A DNA stretch of 64,000 nucleotides from Lytechinus pictus. Lineage: Eukaryota; Echinodermata; Echinoidea; Temnopleuroida; Toxopneustidae. The notes beneath the pieces were generated by a model that worked only from the letters and a program-made list of their open reading frames with translations, was not told the DNA's origin and did not search any database. Every line of letters starts with the position of its first letter. Position 1 is the first letter of the stretch. Shown in pieces: positions 10,483 to 23,700 of this stretch. Location of the stretch: contig NC_087251.1 in the NCBI RefSeq assembly GCF_037042905.1, forward strand, positions 39,614,373 to 39,678,372, written 5' to 3'. The translations under genes and the position numbers were made by a program.

Positions 10483-13400
10483 TCCCAAAACTATTAAAAA
10501 AATTTGAAGGACAAAAATTGAATAACGTAGGTGGGTTACAGTTAGTATCTTCATGGAGATGAATGGCCAGGGAAAAGCACAGAGATCTGATTAAAGAAAA
10601 GGAAATAAAATCCTTTTTTTTCTAATGTTGGGATTTATTTATTTATCATTTTTTTTGTAAATCATGCCAATGTGACTATTTATGTATCAGAACGATACCA
10701 TGTTAATAATCAAATAATGTGAATTCATTCCAGAAAGAAATACAGCTTAAATCCTATGGTTGGATTTTGTTAAGAGAAGCAAAATTTGATTCATGGTTTG
10801 AACTTGGATTCTTATATCCAACCCAATTGATTAATTTGCTTCAATCTGTTTATGGGAAGAAGGAATGCATCCTGTGCTAAATGCATGCATTTATAATATA
10901 TCTAGTCTGTGGCTGTCTGCAGACATTTTCTGGAGATGTGGGGGGGGGGGGCGGCGGCAAGAATATGTAGAATATTTGAAAACACGGAAGGGAGAGAGTC
11001 GAGTCACTATCCTTAGAACAAAAACATTTTTTTAAAATTAAAATGTAACAATTTCATATACACTTTGATTGTTTGAAAATGAGTGGGGCAGGGTAGTTGA
11101 CCCCCTCCACTTTCTTGCACGTGCTAAATTGTAAAGTGCTATTTCACATGTATTTGCATAAACCATGGATTAAATTTAACTCACCTTTGTAAATTCCTGT
11201 TTAAATCTTGATTTCCAGATGTAGAAATAGTAATTATAGGACCAATTTTCCAAGTCAGATGATATTTATACTGATGTACATATCTAAAAACAAAATGACT
11301 TGGAAAAATATGGAACTCCAAGAATACTAGAAGAATGTATGTATGCAATATTGTAAGAAATATTTATAAGTTTTATTGTGCTACAAAACATGCATTGCAT
11401 ATGAATACCAATAGAGGGTGCATATAGTTATGTAAAACTATTTTTTGAGGGGGAAAATGTATTTCATAGTAATGTGTATAAATCTTTTGTCCAGCTTAGT
11501 ATTTCAAATCTGCCAAATTGGACATGATGAAGTTCATTAGTTTTATGGAAAAAAAAAACTAAACTAAACTGCTGCCCACTTTGTCCAACAAAGAAATATT
11601 TGATCAGGGGTGGCATTTGAAGTGATGGAAATATGTGTTTAAAAAATGAAATTGAGGGAGCAATTTATATATCTTTCACGATAAACTATTAAAATTCCGG
11701 TTATCAGTTTAACATGTAAATAAGCATCCTTGAAATTCATAAATTGACAGATTCGAGCTCCAAGTTTGCAACCAAGGATATGCCTAGCACATGTCCGATG
11801 ACCATGAGCCTACAAAACTGACTTTCGGACTATCTGTATATTAGCGGTGGAGAATTTGATCTATCTGATGGCTTAATGGCATTAAATGTATTTCAAGACA
11901 TGATTTTATTTATGAACTTCTGACTCTAAAGAGATGAAATACTGTGTATTTGTTGATTATCTTTGCTTCAGCTGGACTGGGGTATGTTTTTTGAAGTAAT
12001 ATAAAAAGTAACATATGTTTTATACTTGTAGAAATATTCCCCCAACCCTTCGTTCTTATATTTCTATCAGTCCGCTTGTCCCGATGGTTATTGTATCATG
12101 AGGCTAACAATCCTTTTGTCATGTTTCTGTGTTTTAGGGTACATGATCTATGAGCATAATCTTGGATGTTGCGAGAAATTTACGTTCAATTCCAAATCAA
12201 GCACAAGTCAAGATATCAAGCACACAGACCCTTAAAATAAATGCAAATTTGCATTTGATTTTCGTTCAATCGCAATTCAACTTTGCTGCAATGGCCCATT
12301 GTGTTGGGCTTGAATTTCAATTGAACATAAAAAAGATAATTACAACGCCCAGTTATAATCCATCCTCTTTAAGACTATGTTTAACTATTTTCATATCCTT
12401 CCCTATTAAATGCATGTATTTTTTTGCTGCTTTAAAAAATCTCAAATTTGTGCACCAAAGAAAATTCACACCACGTGGTTATAGGAAAGGCTGTTGTTTT
12501 CTATTATTACATTCAGACTATAATCACGGGATTATGCATCATTGACATTATTAATGCGATTTATATGAAAACAGTCACTTTTTCAAAAGTCACATTTACA
12601 GGAGCTAATGTAAGTTTGATTAAGCTGTTGCACTCCAAGTCTGCATGTATGTGGTCTGGAGTCTGTGGAGAATGCGTTTTTATTGCCAAATCCGCCTATG
12701 GGGGAAAAAATAAATAATTATCCTCGGGTCCTGAAAGGACTTTCAGATTTTGCAATGTTTTGACGTCACAAAATCGACACACACAAGGCTGATTAAATAT
12801 TATATTACATTTCCTATTTTTGAAATGCTTACTAATTTATAATTAACTCAGAATATTGAAAAACTCATTGAATATTGAAATAGATTCCAACAAACAAGTC
12901 AGAAAAATGTTTATTTGATTTGTAAAGTCATTTTCAAATGTATAATTTTTATTCTTTCAGATATGCCATTCTTACGAAAGTCATTGATTGACTTTTATTG
13001 CAATATTCTGACTTGCCATGCCGTGTTTTATTTTTTGTTTTTGGATAGGGTGTTATCTTTTCAATTGATATTATTTTTGTACTCCTATTTTTTGTTGCTG
13101 GCTGTGTGCTATTCCTGGTTTCATAAGAAAAAGAAAAAAATATGTGTCTTGAATAATTTATGTATGTAAACAAATATTTCAATAAATACCATTGTGTTCA
13201 TGAAAATTGAAATTAAGCTGTCTGTTTATCGTTTGTGAAATAGTGTAATTGAAGAATGTATCTTTCATGAATTTAAGATGAATATACTGAACATCGATGG
13301 AAGTGTGACTCAGGCACACACAAACAATATCAATATATACACCAAAGGAACTATTCTAAACAGAGTAACTACTCCAAATAGTGTGATTAAATCACATTTT

Positions 13401-13585
13401 TAATGAACTTTTTTTAATAAATGATATCGTGGAATTGTGTAGTAGCACACCATCTCTACCTCTATTGATCCCCCACCCTCGGACAGTCGACAGAATAATT
13501 CATAAATTCATTGTTAGAATTTCGAGGATAATAGTCAAGTTTCCTAGGACCATTCTCAGAATTTACTAAGGTAAATTGCCAACTC
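10483..13585. other. Intergenic, AT-rich, no gene seen
   Basis: No conserved reading frame, SINE or clear inverted-repeat element is recognised. A poly-G run is at about 10939-10950. Open frames at 12150-12545 and 12915-13169 follow AT-rich composition only. Confidence 0.55.
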
Positions 13586-13589
13586 GTCC

Positions 13590-13950
13590 ACTTATCACAT
13601 GGTCTACCTTCATTTAGTCTAATGCCATTCTGTCCATCAACATTTCGTCTAACCATTTGGTCCAATAGTCAGTTTGTCTTATCACCAGTTCGTCTATAAC
13701 CGTTTCGTCTAAAACCAGTTGGTCCAATACTCATTTCTTTTACATCCATTTCGCCCAGTTAACACTAATTGAAATTAGACCAAATGGTATACATAGACTA
13801 GATGGCTTTTGGACCCAACTGGTTATTAGACGAAATGGTGAGTGGACAAAAATGGCAATTAGACTATGTGGATAGTGGACGAACTGATGGTAGACCAAAT
13901 GATAGTAGACGAGTTGGTAATTGGACAAATTGGCATTAGACCAATTTGAA
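13590..13950. repeat. Mirror-symmetric degenerate minisatellite
   Basis: The first half (about 13590-13745) is built of words such as CATTTGGTCCAATAGTC and ACCGTTTCGTCTAA. The second half (about 13765-13950) is built of the reverse complement (TTAGACGAAATGGT, GTAGACCAAATGATAG). The two halves face each other around about 13750. The same family and inversion occur at 1-240. Confidence 0.75.
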
Positions 13951-16506
13951 ATAAACCTTTACTAATTGCGGTCTCTCATCTGACAATACAAGCACACATT
14001 CAACAAACACATGCAACCTATAAATCAAACTCTTTTGAAACTGAAGATAATTTTATCTGACATCTCCAATTATATTATCTTGTCAATATATGCCAGAGCA
14101 ACCACTACATTGTTGACTATTATTCACTTGAAAAAATATCCAACCCTTATTATTATTATAAGAAGATAAGTCTTCTAATTTCATGAATCAAAATTCAAAT
14201 ATGGGCAAAAATTATAGCTTAATTAAATTAATTCAAATACACTAAAGAAAACACTGCAAGTAACCACACATCTCTCCAGTAAATTGAGCAAATTATATAG
14301 GTACTGTATATATATATATATATATATATGTATTTATATTCATATTTTAAATAATAAATTAAATTGAAATTATAAATCAATCAATGAATTCATCACTAAA
14401 TGAATAATCACTAAGTGATATATAATATACACTTCTGAACATTATCCTTTCTAATTGATTAAATATTCATCAATAATTTATATATTAATATATTTTTCAA
14501 AAGGCAGGGTTTCCAGTATGTGATCCCATTGTCAATCGGCCAACTTAATCAAGCTCATTTGGGGCTTGCTCGGTCTAAGGAGGACTCCAACTTAAAAAAA
14601 AAAATCAATCTAAACTATGGAAATCCATCAATGTCATAATTCTTTACACAGGAAATGTATATATATCCCTTTGGAAACAAAAAGCACATACATTTGGAAA
14701 TACACTTGGAAAACACTGAATTAATAGTCTAGATGTTGTTATTACTGGCTTTCCATAGTTACGATTGATCGGATCAATGACAACTCTTTGTCAGATGGGG
14801 TCTTGGTCAATCATCTTTATAAGGAACGATTGACAAGATTTTGGCTCCTACTTGCATATTCTGGACATGTTCCAACTACATGTGTATAGAACCAGGGTGA
14901 TGTTGATCCAAGTAGACCAACCCCCGAGAACCCTACCGAGTAAGACAGTCCAAATCCAAAAATATTAATATCAGGTCTGACCAAATATTTTTCAAAGCCC
15001 AGCTTTGATTAAATAGACAAAATTCTAGGAAATTTAATATTTTGTTCCTTTATCTATCGCAAATTAATAATAGATTCCCAAGAGATACACATAACTTGCA
15101 TTAGGTCAATAGTCAATACATAGAAGAATTTGTATTTGTATTTTCATTTAATTTACTATCATACATCTCAATATATTTTGTATAATCGTATTTCACTTTC
15201 AAAATAGAACAAAACAGAACTTACAAACATCTCATGAACCAAGATTATTTTTTTGTTATGATTGGTACATTATTTCTGGCGTAGTATCAATGGTTCTCTG
15301 TCACTGTTAAGTTGTTTGTGTGCCACAATTGCTGCACAATATGATCAATACTTGTCCAAATTGGAACTTATATAATCCTCAACTACCTGCAGTCAAAATT
15401 CATCCCTCCACCAGTTGCCAGATTGTATACTTCTAAAATCTTCAGAAATTGTCACTTAATAAACCCTCTTTAAGTCTTTGTTATCTATAAGATTTTATAG
15501 AAACTACTGTGACAAAAAAGGGCGTCTATGAGGGATAAAAGACAATTGCTCAAATGAAATATTTTTGTGATAATCTACTAAAATTGTCCGATATTTTGAC
15601 AGAGTATTGCAAACAAAGTGAGCATGATGAAATGTTCACATTCAAAAGTTCATCAGGCTTGAATGACAATGTGTCTCCAAACTTAAAAAAGTTTTGTGCA
15701 ATACATAATACCCGATCAATATGTAGAAATGACTCATTTTCTTTGGCAGTACATCTTCAGTCATCATAACTCTGAAGTGAATAAAATCACTGTTTTTGAA
15801 AGAGAAAAAAAATCTGAACTGAAGTATTATAAATCAGTCTTATCTTAAGAAGTTGATTTCAACCATCCAATTTTAATTGCTGTTATGATTTAACTTTGTA
15901 TGGCACTGACATAATTGATACATGAAAATCTCTTGAATTTCCAATCACTGAATTTGAATAAATTGGTAAGTATCTTACCAAACATAGATTCATATTTCTT
16001 TTATTTTCTGTGCAGATAATGCACATGATTCCAGACCACAATAGCTTGCTATTGCACTTCAGACTTTTTATTGTCATCTACATGTTCAAAAAAAGTTCTT
16101 TGATGGCAAACTATAAAAAATACACATTACTTGTGATAGACATGATATAGTTACTTAGATTCATCCCAATAAATAGATAAATGACTACATGTCCTATACT
16201 ATAATACAAATTTATTATTGTTCCAGTCAACCAGATTTAATTTCTTACAAAAACATTGTGATTTATACAGACTCATCTATAAATATCTGAAATTCAATAT
16301 GAACTTCACATTAAAAAAAATATATATCCCTGGACCGAACCAGATTGAAAGTTGTCCATGGCAGTGTGCAGATATCGACTTGAATATTGGGAGAAATTAC
16401 ATACAACTGGAATTTCATTTTTGTTTGAAAAAGCCGTTTAGGCTATGGACCAGACATGCAGACATGAACTTGAATATTGTGTAAAAATTCACTTATAATT
16501 GGAGCT
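13951..16506. other. Intergenic and probable POLH 3'UTR
   Basis: AT-rich DNA downstream of the POLH stop. It contains a (TA)n run at about 14307-14330 and several minus-strand AATAAA words (one overlaps the stop, another near 16211-16216). No gene is recognised, and the exact 3' end of POLH is not determined. Confidence 0.5.
14307..14330. repeat. (TA)n microsatellite
   Basis: About eleven TA units in AT-rich DNA. Confidence 0.9.
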
Positions 16507-17749
16507 TTATTTTGGTTTAAAAAAACTTTTTAGACTACTGCTCCCCGGTCCATTTCCATGACCATCACCCTGCTTTGTCTTCTTATTCTTAGTGGTTGAC
16601 CCAGGCGGCCTTCCTCTCTTCTTCCCAATCTTGATGATAGATGAAGGTTTGGGCTTAGTCCCATTTGTTTGCCCAGGCCTTGGTACAGTGTTCCTGGCCT
16701 CTGCTTGATCCTGTTCCTGAAGTTCTAGGGCCATGTGGAAGTCTAGGTGTTCAGGGTAGTCCCAGACTAAGATGATTTGATGGCATTTCTCGCAGAGGAT
16801 CTCATCCTCACCTGGTGTCCTGGCTGGTTCAGCCTTCACCGGGACAGAGTCATCGCTACACCCTAATGTCCCTGCTATATTTTGTTTCCCCTTTCCTGTT
16901 TCATCACTAAAATGCCCTTGATTTGCACCATAACAATGTCTATTAGTTAGTTCTGAAACGCTGGAAGACAATACTCTTCCTTTTGAAGATGAGGCATGGG
17001 ATACCTCAAAATCCTCATCACTTGAGAAATCAGGAAACAGATTAGCATCTCCATCAATGTCTTCATCCTCCACCTGATGGGAACAACCAGCTCTGTTTCC
17101 AGTTGGGCCTGTCTCTAAATGAGACGAGCTTGTAGCTTCTCCTGCAGAATCGGTGATTGGCTGACCTAGTCTCAAAGATCTGTTTCTTTTTTCCTGAATC
17201 TCTTTGTCTTTCTTTTGCTGCAATCTGGCGAAGAATGACTGTCCATGACTGGATCCTGCCTTTGGGGATTCACCATTGGCACCTTCATTTCTGGTCATTC
17301 CAGAGACACATGTTGCCTTTGAATCCTGATGAATCATGCTTTTGTCTCTTTCTACCGAAGTCATGGTTCTCTGATGCGATGCCATAAATGCTACAGAAGA
17401 ACCCCTTGGATCATTTTCATCACTGGTCCTTTTCTTCTGGAAGAACGTCCTGATCCCCTGGTCTTTGGGGTTGGACTTCCTCCTCTCTTGTTGATCCCCC
17501 ACAATCTCACAGCCAAATTGCTCTACTGTGTTCTCCAGCTTAGGGTCTTTGCTTGACTGAGTGAGGAATCTGTCAAGTGTTCTCTTAGACGTCTGATCCT
17601 GTGTGGTCTTTGGACTTTCGTTTAGCAGTAGTGTTGTAGCCGGTTTGCTTGTTGCAGGCGATAAGAAGCTTTGAATTGAACCTGACTTGGTGCTTCCTCC
17701 GTCCACAAACTTAGAAGCCGATATACCAAGACATATTACGGGAGGGGAC
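16507..17749 (-). CDS. POLH: POLH exon 10 (C-terminal regulatory tail)
   Basis: Acceptor TATTTCAAAAG; the first base completes Trp, giving WSPPVICLGISASKF as in human WSPPLTMLFLCATKF. The exon codes the whole 413-residue tail. It holds PIP/REV1-interaction-like DQGIRTFF (501-508) and GSIQSFL (428-434), an acidic patch, the UBZ finger (CEKC...HLDFH), an AT-hook-like KKRGRPPG next to a Lys-rich likely nuclear signal, and terminal SSSLKSFFKPK. Stop TAA is at 16509-16507. Confidence 0.95.
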
Positions 17750-20700
17750 CTTTTGAAATAAAACAAATTGGCTTTAATTAATATTTGAAAGGAAAAGCTG
17801 GTAGTATCTAAAGCTTTCAGTGCAATAAAGGCAAATGGAACTCATCCCTCCACTATATTCATTACAATTCTTGTTATGGATAGTATTACCTATTTTTCTT
17901 AAGATTAATGGAAAGTCGACATAACACTTAAACTCACTTTATCCCCTTTTAATCCTGTTCCTTCATCCTTCTATCTTCAATCCATCACTTACCAGCATGG
18001 TTGATGTTCTGTATGACAGCTATGCAGTCTTTGGCAACTGCCGTACTGAATCCCTTGAAGTCTCTACCCCCTTTCACCCTCTCCCTTCACCCCTCTATCT
18101 TTGACTTACAAGCTGCTTAGGGTTACCAGCATGGTTGAGGTTCTGTATGACAGCTATTAAAGCACTCTTCAACAACTGCCATACTGCTTCCAATAATTCC
18201 CTTTTCAACTTTCCCCCTTCATCCCTCTAAGCAGTCTTTGGCAATGGCCTTACTTAATCCCTTAAAACTCCTCAGCACTCTTTTTCACCCTTCTCCCTTC
18301 ATCCCTCTATCTTCCACTCACCATACTGCTTGATGGTTACCAGCACGATTCTGTATGACAGCTAAGCAGTCTTTGGCAAATGCCTTACTGAATCCTTTAA
18401 ACTCAACTACCCCATTTTTGCCTTTTTCCATCATCCCTTCATCTTTAAATCACCAAGCTGCACAAGGTTCCGTTCTGCATTCATAGTTTAGCATTTTTTT
18501 GTATCTTTTCTCATACTGTAAAAAGGGGTCAAAAGAAACAAATTTCAAGTTCAAGTCTTTGACGACTGCGTTTAATCCTTATAACTCTTCCACCCCCTTT
18601 CCATCCTTCTCCCTGTCTTCTACTCACCATGCTGCCTGATGGTTGCCAGCGCGGTTGAGGTTCTGTATGACAGCTAAGCAGTCCTTGGCGATCATCTCAC
18701 TGTTGACCTGATGGACACCACAAGACCTACTGGCCGAGGTTGGAGGGTTACCAGCCTGGCGGACATACACTGTCAAGTGCTTGGATATACGATTATTCTG
18801 AAAAAAAAATGTAAACAGACAGTATTTGTGAAGGGAGGACTGTATGTGAAAGGTCTTGACATGGTGATTGATGCCAATATACTCAGAGTCCATTTTTCAT
18901 CAATGTTCTAGTTGCTAATTTTTACTCGTATTATTGTTTTACTGACGGGCAAGAAAGTATGAATGCTATTGTTTAGTAAGCAATCAGTGAACCCATAGAT
19001 TAAAGACAGCTCAGAGGTACCTGGTGGGTGTTTCATAAAGCTGTTTGTAATTCAGGAGCGACTTTATGAACAACGGGTGATCTTTTCTTGAGATAAATCA
19101 TGCGCACCAAATTTTCACTGGTGCGAATTTAGCTTCAAAGGAGGAATCACCAGTCGTTTGTAAAGTCACTTGTAACTAACGAGCAGCTTTATGAAACACC
19201 CAACTGGGGCCGTTCTTAAAGCTCTTCATAAGAAAAGAGTGACTTTTAGAAATACTAGTGATCCTTTCTTGTGGTAAATGATATGCACCATAAATGTTTA
19301 TTTGTGATTATTAACATAATAGCGCATATAAAAGGTTCACCAGTCGTTCTTAAAGTCACTCTCAACTTACGGACAGCTATGAAACACCCATCTGGAGGGT
19401 GTTTCATAACAATGCCATTTCAATTTAAGGTTGTTTCCATCTTACCATTTCCTCTTCTCTATGTAACCTGTGTTCAACTTCTTCTGCCAAAGAACGTAAC
19501 CAGTACTTGACCTGCAGGGGGAGGGGGGGGTGGAGAAAGAAATTATATCCTAATTATCTATAAAGACAGTATGAATTATCTTTAAACAACATCCACGATT
19601 CATTCTACCTCTCAAAAAAGTCGTGGGCAAAAGATCATCCTTTATTTCTTTCATAAGATATCAAAGAAGAATGAAATGAATTTTCGTATCAATTCAATGC
19701 TTATCATTGCATTTGTGATGCAATATAGAATTTGACTTTCATTATCCAAGTCTCTCATGATTCCTCATATTTCTGCAAAGTGTAACGCCACTTTGTTGGG
19801 TTTCACGTTGATGAATTTCTCATGAATTGTTTCTTTTTTTATTACGAGAATCCCCATTAATCTAGCTTGGTCATTTCACCCCTCCTCTTAATAAACTAAT
19901 CTGTTTCTTGAATTGGTGGTAATTTTATCTGATTACTACAAAAGCATGTTTGCTTGTAAGCAAGAAACCCGAGGACCAAAGGCTTAACGTCCTCTCCAAA
20001 GGACCTGTTGGGCACTAAGCTACCAATTTTCCTTCTCACCTTTTCTCTTGTATCCAATGCATTCTTTCCAGTGAAGTTTTTACTGCAGCCAGTTGATTTG
20101 GCAAGCTGACGAGGTCTAACAGGCTCATCGTCTATTCCTCGACATATACCATACAACCACGTACTATACAGACAAATGAAAAATATTTAATGAAATATTA
20201 CAAAGATAATTGTAACATCATAGATATGAAAAGGGATAGCTGTGACTTTTTTCAAAACATAATACAAAATATTACAGAATTATAAAAAATTCACAGAATT
20301 GAAAATATTTTTTTTTACAATTAAACAACATAAATTGAAAACACAGGAAGCCATCATCATACACTTCAAACTCAGCAATGTTGTAATGTCACAAGGCAAT
20401 TTTATTAATTGATATATTTTGTACAAGGAACTAACCTAATATGAATGGAAGCAAATTTCCAGCAAAAGAATAGAAGTTTCATTACAATTGCTCTGATACT
20501 TTGGAAATAATGAACGAAATATTGAGTTCTATCAAATTTAATTTTAAATTGACCCAGTGTTCAGAAATTATATTTACAGTCATAATCACTGATACTTGAT
20601 AACCATTATGTCATTTCATGGAATAAAGGACTCGCAATTTCTAGATTATCAAATAATAAAGTAGGTTAAGATTCTAATGCTGATGACGCTGTCAGTGGTG

Positions 20701-23700
20701 CCTTTGTCTTGCTGCTATGCAAGGCATGACAAAGAATGGGTATGATTGTGACATCTTTTTGTTTTGTGATAAAAAAATGCTATGAACTTACCCAGATTTT
20801 TCCCCATATCTCTTCTGTAACTGTTTTTCTGTGTAGGGTACAAGATCACCCATGTACTCCACTCCTAGGTCTTCAGATAGAGAATGACCTAGCTTTCCAC
20901 CAAGATTACGACTAGAAGAAAGAAAAACAAGAGGTCAATATCATTACCAAAACTTCCATCAACCCCGAAAATGTGTTTTTCATAGAAAATCATTGTCTTG
21001 ATACTTAAAAATTGTATTATTATTATCATTATCATTATTATAATGATCAAACTATTAATGCAGATACTGCTTCTGCAAGCAAATTATTTTTTGAAGAAAA
21101 ATTGTGCTAGTGCTACTAGTCTTACCCGTTTTGCTGATATTGATAATTCAACAAAACTCATTCCTACCAGAAGCATAATTTTCCTGGATCATATAGAAAT
21201 TAAAGCCCCATATATTTCTCTGACTTCTGCGCCATTTGGTCTACACTTATTTTGTCTACTTTCCACAGACCTGCCAAACTCTGGGAATGAAAAAGTGTAT
21301 TCTGTGATTTTAAAAGTGTATTTTTCCCCAAAAAAGTGTATTTCATAATAAAATGCGTGGCGCACTCGCTCATCGCGGCACTCAAGCTGCATGCAAGCTA
21401 CAATGTGAACTGCTCTTGCAGATGAAAAAAAAACAAAAACATTTAAACATGTGTATATCTTACCCTGGCTTTAACAAAATGATTGAAAAAAAAAACAAGT
21501 TACCTGAAATTACATTGATCTAATACCCAGATTTGTGTAAGTTTTATGAAATAGAGACATATAGAGATGATTTTTATCAATAAATTACGATTTTTTTTTA
21601 AAGAAAAAAACATTTAAAAAAAATACTTTTATTATAAATTCGCCAAAAACGTACTGGTTGGCAGGTCTGTTTCCATTCATTTCCGGATCCTTCTTACACA
21701 ATTTCAAGTCTCAAAAAAAGGAAATATATGTAAATTGACGTTTTCAGCTAGTAAGGGCTAATCTTACACTTTTGAATCTCTTGTTACAGGAGCTTTGGGG
21801 TAATGATGTTTTTCCCGCCGAAAATAAAAATGTTAGGGGGGATCTAGCTGGATTGGACAGGATACTCTGACAGGCTCAGTCATGTACACAAACAGCATGG
21901 CTCATCATGAAATGGTATTGTATTCAACTCAGTTAGATCTGCCAGTGAGTGATGCCAATCACATGAAATTTTTGTACATGGATACTCACAATTTTCGGAT
22001 GGAAATAGTCTTGAAGACCTTATCCAAGCCTTCGGGTGGCAGTACAGTTTGTCGATTTGGTTTGTGGAATCCACATGCTATCTTGGCTAGCATCTGAAGA
22101 TAGTTAAACAAAGAAGATAATCACTGTTAAATGCTCTAAGCTCTATCAAAAATTAACATTTTTCATGCTGAAACTTAAAGACATCACAATCTTCCATATT
22201 GTGGCAGCAAGAAACTCTGGTTATATAATATATTGCAATTCACCAATTCTGCAATATGAAATACTTCCTGAATCTTTGTGGTAATTCAATGACTCCTTGT
22301 TTCAACAGTAAACATGCATTTGTTCAACTCCAAGTATTCCTTTTCAGTAATGCCCAGAATTGTTGTTGATGAGGATTGGTTTCATAAGACAAACTGGTTC
22401 AGCATTGTCCCTAAACAGTTATAATTTGTTTCCGATCTTCAGAGCTTATTTTAGAAGATTCCTTATGGCTTTATTGTTTGTAATGTCTTTTTTATCAAAG
22501 GAAATCCAACCTTGTTATGTGATATGCCAGCAGAACACCGAAATCCTAATTCGTTGTAAACTGCTGCTCTCATTTCCTCTGCAATCAACGCTCCAACGCC
22601 GAGTCTCTTTCTTTCTAAGTCTGATGAGGTTAGCCAGGTTTCTAGTCCTCTCTTTCGCACGTCTGCAGAATGGAAGTTTCATGAAATAGACAGCACAAAC
22701 AAAGGAAACATGTTATAGAATACTGAAATATCACTGAAGTAGTGCTGTAGCCGAACCGCCGAACCGAACGGTAGTTCGCCGAACATGGCACTTCCGAACC
22801 GAACAGAACCGAACCGAACACTAAGACTTGGTTCGGAAGTTCGGCAAAAAAAAAAAAACCGGCTTTCAGCTAATAAATTTATAAGTTTACACCCTTTCTA
22901 ATCATTATATTTGCGCATTCTCTATTTAATCTTCTTTGCAATTGTATGTTGGAAGTATGCGCTTATTTTGCGGTTACTAGATTTTGTTTTCATTTTCATG
23001 TGGTTTTTACGGCCCTGATTAAGAAAGGAGATCCGATGAACGATGTTGCGCGAGCTTGCGCTATAATCATTTTACTGGCTTTCATCATCTCTCGCTCTGT
23101 GGCCGAATCGCCGAAGCATGGTAAAGAAAACCAAAACTGTATGAGTGTTCATTGGTTAAATCTAATTATCTAAAATATTGTTGTTTTTAGGTGGCGAACA
23201 AGATTCTTGTTTGAAAATCTTCAAAGTATTTTGAATGGACGAGCTCAATAAACTGAAAGTGAAAGATGAAGTACCATTAATATTATGAATTACGATACGA
23301 TGTGATTAAGATCGTAACTCGTGTATTGTTGCGGCGGAGAATAAAGATCTGATTGAGGTGATTGACATTATTATTGAGGTGTCGGCTCGCTATACTGTCT
23401 AGTTTTCATGATTTTAGAGAGAAGTAAAGAGTTTTGAAAACGAGAGATCCAGTGAAAGTGGGAAATAAAGTGAGTGACTGTTAGAGATGGAAAGGAGAGA
23501 CGCAAAACAAATAATATAGAAATGAGATGAGGTGAAGTTTTCTTTTTTATAATTAACAATCAGATGAAAATAAAAATCAAACACTCATGAATGATTACGG
23601 TATAGCATATAGCAAGATCCCCTTCCCCTCGTTGACAAGTTGAATAAAGATAAAGCCATGCGGAAACATTCATCTCTTGGGGGAAAATGACCCCCAATCT

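Noticed and set aside
12150-12717. ORFs of 131 and 89 codons
   Set aside because: AT-rich frames with no conserved pattern and no splice context.
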